39,384 nucleotides of DNA, from positions 1 through 39,384 of the forward strand of contig CAUAGM010000011.1 in NCBI GenBank assembly GCA_958428545.1. Direction: 5' to 3'. The translations under genes were made by a program, and so were the position numbers. The notes beneath the pieces were generated by a model, which saw only the letters and a program-made list of their open reading frames with translations, ran no database searches and was not told the origin of the DNA. This document shows, one piece after another, positions 34,301 to 39,384 of this stretch; position 1 is the first letter of the stretch, and every line of letters begins with the position of its first letter. This stretch comes from an uncultured Arcanobacterium sp. GTDB taxonomy: Bacteria; Actinomycetota; Actinomycetes; Actinomycetales; Actinomycetaceae.

Positions 34301-36616
34301 GGCGCGCCAGGGCATATGGATCCGAAAATTCATAACCTTCCTCAGTATCAGTTAAAGAAAACTGACGGAACGCTCGACAGCGATCGTCTAGATATTACAA
34401 ATCCTGAAGCTGTGGCTTTCTATAAGCGCCAGATCGACGATTATCTTGACGTCTTCCCCTCAAAATACTGGCATATGGCTGGCGATGAATATATGTATCG
34501 CAGTTCCTACAGCAATTACCCAGTATTTGGAGAAAAAGGAAAAGATGGACCACGGCTCTTTGTGGAATTCGTCAACGACATCAATAAGTACGTGAAGAGC
34601 AAAGGCAAAACTCTACGCATGTGGAACGATGGCTTAAATGCCAGCAATATCGACCAGCTCGATAAAGATATCGTGATCGATATGTGGCAAAACGGGCTTA
34701 GTCCGCAAAGTCTTATCGATAAAGGGCATAAGGTCAATAATACGAATTATGATCTCTATTTCTCGCGAGAAATGGGCTGGCGTATCCAAAATAATGGTGC
34801 TGCCACGATTTATAACGATAGAGGCTTTACCGCTGGGACGTTTAAGAGTGGAAAAGTGGCCGATAATAACACCAATAATCTCGGTATTAAACTTTCGATT
34901 TGGCCAGATACCTCGATCTACCAGACAGAAAACGAAGTAGAAATGGAAACGTTTGATGCATTCCGTCTCGTCTCTCAGATAGGCTGGTCTGGCAGCCGCC
35001 CTTGGAAAGATGGTGCAACGTTCGTAGATTTTGCAAAGAAGCTCGGGCGTAATCCACTTTGGGAAAACGTGAATCGCAAACCATTGGAAAACGGCACATA
35101 CGCATTCACCGCTGAGGGCTTGCGCTTAGACGGATCGGAAAATCGTGAACCAGATGCGATTGCTTATTCTGATGACCAATGGGAAATTAAGAGCACTTAC
35201 GACCATTATTACCAGCTGAAATCTAAAGCCAGCGGCAAATGCCTCACTATGGATGTGGGCAAGCACAATCTGAACGGCAGTAAACGGAAATATGCCACAA
35301 CTGATTTAACTGTGGTAAACGAAGTTGGCGCACGCCCTGCACTCGTGGATTGCGTGGCAGATATGGACGTGAGATACCATACGGGCGCATGGAAGAATAA
35401 TTCTTCCACCAGTATCCGTAATAACCAGAAGTGGCAGATCATTGCTGACGATAACGGCAGATATATTGTGCGCCACGCCCTGACCAATATGGATTTAGCT
35501 ATTTCCACGGGAGAAGAAAAGCACGTAGATCTGGGAAACGTGGGCGATATGGACGACAATGCGAAATCGCGCCCAATGCCAACCGATCTTATCCAGCTGC
35601 CCAGCGATATGACGAATACTCGCTGGAGCATCACACCTGCAGATCGTGATGCGGCTCCTGCTATGCAAAAACCGCACGGGAAAGGCGTATCTGTGGCGAA
35701 TCTACCTTGGTATGACGGCAGCACTATTGGCTGGGCCGATGATGGTTTAATTCGCGTAAACCGCACACTGCTTGGCTCGCCATTGCTGATAGGCGGAGAA
35801 AAATATCGTAGCGGTATTGGCACACACGCATCCTCAAAGATTACTGTACATCTAGGCAAAAACTGCACGAGCTTCAGCGCCAAGGTAGGCATCGACGATA
35901 CGCAGAAAGATACGAAGAATAAGAATGCTGACGGCGTAATTTTCCGAGTGCTCGGAGCAGACGGCAGAGAGCTTGGCGCATCATCTCAACAAAAACCTGG
36001 AGAAAAAGCCCAAGAGTTAAGGGTTTCCGTTGAAGATCAAGAAAAAATTACTCTCTTTGCCGATGCAGGCAATTCAAACGGTAACGATCATGCCGATTGG
36101 GCAGATGCTGTGGTGAACTGTAACGACATGGATGCCGATAAATATCAGCCAGCCTACGCTGATACTCAAGCAAAAGCTGGCGAGACAGCTACTACTGCAG
36201 TGCCTAGCTTTACACCGTCAGAAGGAAAAGCTAAAGCGAAAAAGTTTGAGTTTGCTGAAACGGCTCCTGCCAATATGAGCATTGCTGAAGATAGCGGTGC
36301 TATCACATGGGAAGTACCAGGAGATCACGCAGAGAAGAGCATCTCTGTGAGCGTGAAAGTTACCTACGAAGATGGCTCTCACGAAATCGTCACCGCTAAC
36401 TTCCAGGTTGCAGCTGCCACACCAAGACCTCAGCCTGAGCAGCAACCAAGCGAAGACAACCCCTCAGAAAAGGAATCTCCTCAAAAACCTACTGAACCGA
36501 TAGTCGATAAACAGTTACAGAAAACTGGTAGTGCTACTGCAGGGTTAATAGCACTGGCTGTGTTGCTGAGTGTAGCAGGAGGAGCGGTACTCACATCAAA
36601 AAAGCGGATTCAGTGA
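31358..36616 (+). CDS. Secreted sialidase (GH33) - beta-N-acetylhexosaminidase (GH20) fusion
   Basis: A 1752-residue surface enzyme. It has a signal peptide ending near ANA (about 34). The GH33 sialidase (about 40-425) carries YRIP and five Asp boxes (about 90, 169, 246, 294 and 356). A NEW3-like beta domain (425-525) and two related beta repeats (530-640 and 655-760) follow. The GH20 N-terminal and catalytic domains (about 765-1250) carry the Asp-Glu pair D1043-E1044 in WHMAGDE. Then come a ricin-type trefoil (about 1265-1400), an NPCBM-like domain (about 1450-1590), a YPDG/Rib-like domain, a Pro-rich spacer and a C-terminal LQKTG (about 1719-1723), hydrophobic helix and KKR tail. It should strip terminal sialic acid and then beta-linked HexNAc from host glycans. 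Confidence 0.93.
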   Translation: MGKFRKVLASMTGAALGLSAITMSILEVPQANAAEGEFTHTTVVKYGDASITNYRIPAVIKLKNGDLLVSYDARPANGDAPAPNSIMQKRSTDGGKTWGEQTTIAAGKGTTMNAPDKEGFSDPAYIYDETTDTIFNFHVHSYDAGCNQNGSTGTDEFADRNVQGVSLSVSTDNGVTWKERHGSTEDTDRGLTADVKQPGYPCGFASSGHGIQLKHQTGANESKNGRLITQFIAGKGNEWAAYSVYSDDHGKTWKRGATIGTDMNENKLVELSDGTLLLNSRMSSKGGYRYTAKSTDGGETWNALDLEHSLVDSKTPGRNASIVRMYPEAPANDPKSKELLYSGMAESGKTLAVSYSYDDGATWPIRKLYWNNKAAYSDLVVIDAEKGQYGVAFEEDHQVGNNWFETIHFGTFDKTWLNPVKVSLADATIEAEAGTTVEIPITIKNDDSGDTKIPVGTPVKLNLPQGWTMEESVLAQDLYPHNSETVTLRISIPANASQQTYYFDSVVESGNIKLRGDVNVNVTNSNIVTDPTKSVGIAFELTNPKSDGTWAAGEKMNFTVNVTNMMGQDKSFTATASNLDNGWEGCKWRSLSAGATLPCANRTHTVTQADIDAGGFTPSITFKYQNTGYSGAATQLEAVQGKQNPIYVSHVKITDLKVQGTKNSYAVGEKLTFTPTVQNIGNTPVDVQLTGENFTLSCQNENGKLAKDAAFSCTSSDYSLKSTDIAQGNFTPKVKVKVTDGTKVLQEFTYAGESIPLPSDDPIATKLPQTIPSLDSWKANLNANAVFELSSQTKVYYPAGFESQAKIIAQELNAYLKAKNLAETVTAQASDGAKPKINDITISIDEAQQTKLGEEGYQLTIGKTGVQISAAAKRGAFWGTRTISQMLRQQLKLPFGNATDKPQQTERAVTLCACRIKNQPDYIERMLTDMADLRMNQVILTAKMQSNKEPVTNTYSYYTKEELKDIVAFADTLGIEIVPQMGAPGHMDPKIHNLPQYQLKKTDGTLDSDRLDITNPEAVAFYKRQIDDYLDVFPSKYWHMAGDEYMYRSSYSNYPVFGEKGKDGPRLFVEFVNDINKYVKSKGKTLRMWNDGLNASNIDQLDKDIVIDMWQNGLSPQSLIDKGHKVNNTNYDLYFSREMGWRIQNNGAATIYNDRGFTAGTFKSGKVADNNTNNLGIKLSIWPDTSIYQTENEVEMETFDAFRLVSQIGWSGSRPWKDGATFVDFAKKLGRNPLWENVNRKPLENGTYAFTAEGLRLDGSENREPDAIAYSDDQWEIKSTYDHYYQLKSKASGKCLTMDVGKHNLNGSKRKYATTDLTVVNEVGARPALVDCVADMDVRYHTGAWKNNSSTSIRNNQKWQIIADDNGRYIVRHALTNMDLAISTGEEKHVDLGNVGDMDDNAKSRPMPTDLIQLPSDMTNTRWSITPADRDAAPAMQKPHGKGVSVANLPWYDGSTIGWADDGLIRVNRTLLGSPLLIGGEKYRSGIGTHASSKITVHLGKNCTSFSAKVGIDDTQKDTKNKNADGVIFRVLGADGRELGASSQQKPGEKAQELRVSVEDQEKITLFADAGNSNGNDHADWADAVVNCNDMDADKYQPAYADTQAKAGETATTAVPSFTPSEGKAKAKKFEFAETAPANMSIAEDSGAITWEVPGDHAEKSISVSVKVTYEDGSHEIVTANFQVAAATPRPQPEQQPSEDNPSEKESPQKPTEPIVDKQLQKTGSATAGLIALAVLLSVAGGAVLTSKKRIQ

Positions 36617-36640
36617 ATATCAATTCGCTAAGTATAAAAG

Positions 36641-36677
36641 CCCTGTATGCCTTTATATTTAAATAAGGCATACAGGG
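36641..36677 (+). terminator. 13-bp perfect hairpin after sialidase gene
   Basis: CCCTGTATGCCTT (36641-36653) pairs perfectly with AAGGCATACAGGG (36665-36677), 25 bp after the stop. No T-run follows, so it is a likely but non-classical terminator or mRNA end-protecting stem. Confidence 0.65.
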
Positions 36678-37057
36678 AACCCGCATTGAGCAGAGGGCTG
36701 TTGAGCAGACAGCTCTCTGCTCCTTTTAAGTTCTCCCCCTATGCACACGCTATGTACCTATGAGAGGAAAGGAAGAGGCGGTACTAAAAACAAGAAGAGG
36801 TGGCATCGAAAAACAAACGAGAACAATAGATGCATAACGTATCGCCAAAGACGGCCCAACCTCCCTGCCGCCGCACGCTACCGTCGTTGCCACACGTTGC
36901 CGCACGTTGCTGTCGTCACCATCGTCGCTACTTCCATTGTTACCACTCTGGCTAGCTCATTCCTTACTTTTGCCTATATACATCACGCACATATACATCT
37001 TCACACACATGTGAAAGCACGCACACAGTAAAAGTAATGAATAGCGAGTAAGAGCGT

Positions 37058-37063
37058 TACAAT
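37058..37063 (+). promoter_or_regulatory. -10-like TACAAT for a possibly leaderless transcript
   Basis: TACAAT ends 7 bp before the GTG start at 37070, where transcription would begin. No clear -35 box is seen. Leaderless mRNAs are common in actinobacteria. Confidence 0.45.
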
Positions 37064-37069
37064 CTCTGA

Positions 37070-37993
37070 GTGAATAATTCCTCCGCCGATTTTCCCTCTG
37101 CAGAAAACCTTTTGCCATCTGCCGATCCTCAACCAACTGCATCAGATCGTATTGCGGTATTTGCTCCGCTTTTCGTTATTCTTTCAGGCTTGGTGCAATA
37201 TTTAGGCGCGTCATTTGCTGTACAGCTTTTTGCGGTGACGACAGCAGGGGCAGTGGCATGGGGACGCTTCAGCATTGCAGGAATAATTATGCTGGCATGG
37301 CGAAGACCTCCTGTGCCATGGAAAAATCTGCGTGCCGCATATCAATTTTTGCGCACACCTGCCCTATTCGGTCTTGCTCTTACCAGTATGAACGTGATGT
37401 TTTATTACGCAATCAGCTACGTGCATTTAGGAATAGCCGTTGCTCTAGAGTTTCTTGGACCGGTGGTTCTCGCAGCATTAACAGGGCGCGGTATACGAGT
37501 GCGTGTAGGTATCTGCTTTGCCGCTCTCGGCGTATTTCTTATTTCGTGGATAGGTGTAGACTTAAGCGATTCTCGCGCACGAATCGGCGTAGCACTTTCT
37601 CTTTTTGCCGGCATTTTTTGGGCGTTGTATATCTGGCTTGGGCGAAAAGTAAGCACATCTTCCAACGGGCCTGATTCTCTTGCGATCGGTTTATGCGCTG
37701 GCGCTATATTTTACGTTCCTTTCGCGTTTGTTGGCTTTGCACCAATCGTCACGAATATGCACTATCTAGCTATGATGATTGCTGTAGCAATCTTTTCATC
37801 TTTTTTGCCGTTCCTGCTGGAGATCACAATTCTTAAGCACGTGCGCGCTGATACATATTCCCTTCTCAGCTCGCTTTATCCAGCTACTTCACTAATCGTC
37901 GGCTTTCTTCTGCTCCATCAAGCTCCAAACTTTGGAGGAATTCTGGGGCTTATCTGCGTGACGATTGCAGTTGCGTTGAGTTCGCATAAATGA
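37070..37993 (+). CDS. EamA/RhtA-type drug/metabolite transporter
   Basis: A 307-residue membrane protein with ten predicted helices in two EamA repeats (about 30-155 and 165-305). It fits the DMT superfamily; the patterns GAVAWGRFSIAGIIMLAWRRP and LSSLYPATSLIVGFLLLHQAP resemble RhtA-like amino-acid exporters. The substrate is unknown. The start is GTG 37070 without a Shine-Dalgarno but directly after a -10-like TACAAT, suggesting leaderless translation. It is a single gene. Confidence 0.88.
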   Translation: MNNSSADFPSAENLLPSADPQPTASDRIAVFAPLFVILSGLVQYLGASFAVQLFAVTTAGAVAWGRFSIAGIIMLAWRRPPVPWKNLRAAYQFLRTPALFGLALTSMNVMFYYAISYVHLGIAVALEFLGPVVLAALTGRGIRVRVGICFAALGVFLISWIGVDLSDSRARIGVALSLFAGIFWALYIWLGRKVSTSSNGPDSLAIGLCAGAIFYVPFAFVGFAPIVTNMHYLAMMIAVAIFSSFLPFLLEITILKHVRADTYSLLSSLYPATSLIVGFLLLHQAPNFGGILGLICVTIAVALSSHK

Positions 37994-38413
37994 GTTCACA
38001 TAAATAACGAACCACTAAATAATCACGAAAACAACGCATACCTATGCAGCATTGATAAACCTGCGCATACAATGCTTCATTTCCGCACACTTCATTCCCT
38101 TCGCAATCTACTAAATTCTTCAAGATATTTTTGAAGTTCATATTTACAGACAAAAAATATTTACAGATAAAATCAGCAAACGCCGTATTTACTGTTTCTT
38201 TCTTGTGGGGATTCTGCGGATCTCGCTATAGTGCATTACCTGCTCACATATGCTTTCATCAGCGCAATCAGCGTTTTCATACCCTTCACCCATATACGTT
38301 GCCTAAAAAATGAAAAGCTAATTTTCTGCCAGCGAATAGAATCTGCACAAATAAAATCAGCGAAGATTTTATAGATAGTTCAGTTAAAATAGAGAAGAGT
38401 AAAAGGAGGTGAA
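37994..38413. other. A/T-rich intergenic region
   Basis: About 420 bp with no gene I can support. It contains a short imperfect direct repeat of ATATTTACAGA (38139-38170). The segment ATAGTTCAGTTAAAATAG (about 38374-38391) could include a -10 (TAAAAT) for the Fic gene. Confidence 0.5.
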
Positions 38414-39384
38414 ATGGCGAAAAATCCTAAAAATATCACAAAAAAATCTGAAAATAAGACCAAACATCTCGCAAATACAGAAAATTACGAAGAGTTTGAA
38501 GACCTCACAGAAGATCCTTTTGCTGAATATCTGCGCCATGGTCCGCCTTCGCAGCGTACGCTGGCAGATGCCTGGCAGACTGCGATTGGTTTGCAGGCAG
38601 TGGATGGATTAACGCCGTCGCAATACCTTCTTGATACCGCTCGCCGCACAATCGAGGGAGAGATTACCCTCGATAACGCCCAGCAATTAATTGATTCGTA
38701 CTATCACGATAATCCCAATCTTGCAGTGGATCGGGTAGATGAAGCAGATAAAGTGGCAACGAGAATCGCCCAGCTTTTATCTGAGCAAGGATTCGTTTTT
38801 TCTACTGCGCAATACTTAGCAATACATCGACGCCTCTTCGACGGAATATATTCACACGCAGGAAAAATTCGCACCTACAATATATCGAAAAAAGAATGGG
38901 TACTGGGCGGCGATACCGTCACATACGGCAATGCTGCAGATTTGCTTGCCACGCTGGAATACGATTTATCCACCGAGCAGTCTTTCAGTTATCAAGGACT
39001 GGATACTGGGCAAACTATTGAACATCTTGCGAATTTCGTAGCACGCCTCTGGCAAATCCATGTGTTTGGTGAGGGAAATACACGCACAACGGCTGTGTTT
39101 TTCATTAAATACTTACGTTCACTCGGTTTTATCGTAGACAATGCGCCTTTTGCTCGGCACGCGTGGTATTTCCGAAATGCTATGGTTCGTGCCAACTACG
39201 AGAAGCTTTCAAAGGATATTTACGAAACTACCGAATATCTCGTTAATTTTTTGCGTAATGTTTTACTGGGTGAAGAAAACGACCTGCATAACCGCTATAT
39301 GCATATCAGTGGTTTGATCGTTCCGCCTGAAAATCAGGACATTCGCCGAAAAATCAGGACATTCGCCGAAAAATCAGGACATTC
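38414..39384 (+). CDS. Fic-domain protein, truncated by the window end
   Basis: Starts at ATG 38414 behind a perfect AAAGGAGGTGA and is open to the last base (323 codons visible), so its true end is missing. Residues 1-45 are Lys/Asn-rich. About 55-105 (WQTAIGLQAVDGLTPSQYLL, then IEGEITLDNAQQLIDSYY) resembles the antitoxin-like helical region fused to some Fic proteins. The Fic core carries HVFGEGNTRTTAVFF (H216 onwards) in place of the usual HPFxxGNGRxxR: Pro, Gly and the last Arg are replaced. Fic enzymes transfer AMP or other phosphate-containing groups to target proteins. The C-terminus enters a 20-bp tandem repeat. Confidence 0.88.
   Translation, partial: MAKNPKNITKKSENKTKHLANTENYEEFEDLTEDPFAEYLRHGPPSQRTLADAWQTAIGLQAVDGLTPSQYLLDTARRTIEGEITLDNAQQLIDSYYHDNPNLAVDRVDEADKVATRIAQLLSEQGFVFSTAQYLAIHRRLFDGIYSHAGKIRTYNISKKEWVLGGDTVTYGNAADLLATLEYDLSTEQSFSYQGLDTGQTIEHLANFVARLWQIHVFGEGNTRTTAVFFIKYLRSLGFIVDNAPFARHAWYFRNAMVRANYEKLSKDIYETTEYLVNFLRNVLLGEENDLHNRYMHISGLIVPPENQDIRRKIRTFAEKSGH
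39331..39384 (+). repeat. 20-bp tandem repeat in the Fic gene 3' region
   Basis: AAATCAGGACATTCGCCGAA repeats perfectly with period 20: two full copies and 14 bases of a third at the window end. Since 20 is not a multiple of three, successive copies are read in different frames and the protein repeat is 20 residues per three copies. Confidence 0.92.

Larger units (their letters stand above)
36617..37069. other. Gene-free region with low-complexity DNA
   Basis: About 450 bp. After the hairpin come a purine-rich stretch, then a CGTTGCC/CACGTTGC-type imperfect repeat (36865-36945) and a CA-rich run (36985-37030). The open frame at 36741-37031 has repeat-driven composition and no Shine-Dalgarno, so I do not call it a gene. 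Confidence 0.6.

Noticed and set aside
36741..37031. 96-residue open frame in the sialidase downstream region
   Set aside because: Composition is dominated by simple repeats (His/Thr/Arg runs), with no ribosome site and no protein-like pattern.
1..39384. CRISPR array or insertion sequence
   Set aside because: No regularly spaced repeat-spacer pattern and no intact transposase reading frame were seen in the window.

Overview
The window looks like a chromosomal contig from a Gram-positive actinobacterium of moderate G+C, most likely the Actinomycetaceae (Arcanobacterium/Trueperella/Gleimia-like). The grounds are a DUF5926-type protein, a DtxR-type iron box, a cell-wall sorted sialidase, a menaquinone pathway and host-glycan degradation. 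Both ends fall inside short tandem repeats (ACACAT at the start, a 20-bp unit at the end), so the window probably equals an assembled contig that breaks at repeats.

Region 1 (1-3303): a membrane Ser/Thr protein kinase, a membrane-anchored DsbA-like thiol oxidoreductase and tRNA-Thr(TGT). Region 2 (3308-13742) is the most interesting part. It holds two divergent operons that share one promoter region with a near-consensus DtxR/IdeR iron box (7576-7594). Leftward are a prolyl-oligopeptidase-like hydrolase, a FecCD-type permease, a siderophore-type binding lipoprotein and a FecE-type ATPase. Rightward are a 34-residue peptide with an HCHH core, a TruD/LynD-sized YcaO cyclodehydratase and two half ABC transporters of exporter fold. 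I read this as an iron-regulated ribosomal peptide (thiazoline/oxazoline type) that may act as a metallophore: made, heterocyclised, exported, re-imported by the Fec-type transporter and processed by the peptidase. I know of no characterised system with this layout.

Region 3 (13743-18845): a gene for a Q-tailed membrane protein behind a poly-C promoter spacer, then a peptide/histidine kinase/response regulator operon. Three copies of a palindrome (TACCGACATTCGTCGGTA and its reverse orientation) lie upstream of small secreted or membrane proteins, suggesting a compact signalling regulon. Region 4 (19140-27309): housekeeping genes (DUF5926, upp, tadA), a menB-menE-menI cluster coupled to a DASS-type anion transporter, and a diacylglycerol-kinase-type lipid kinase.

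Region 5 (27310-39384): tRNA-Ser(CGA) with a strong terminator, a tetratricopeptide/YbjN-like protein, an FtsX/MacB-type ABC pair, a 1752-residue secreted sialidase-hexosaminidase fusion with an unusual LQKTG sorting signal, an EamA transporter with a possibly leaderless start, and a Fic-domain protein running off the window end.
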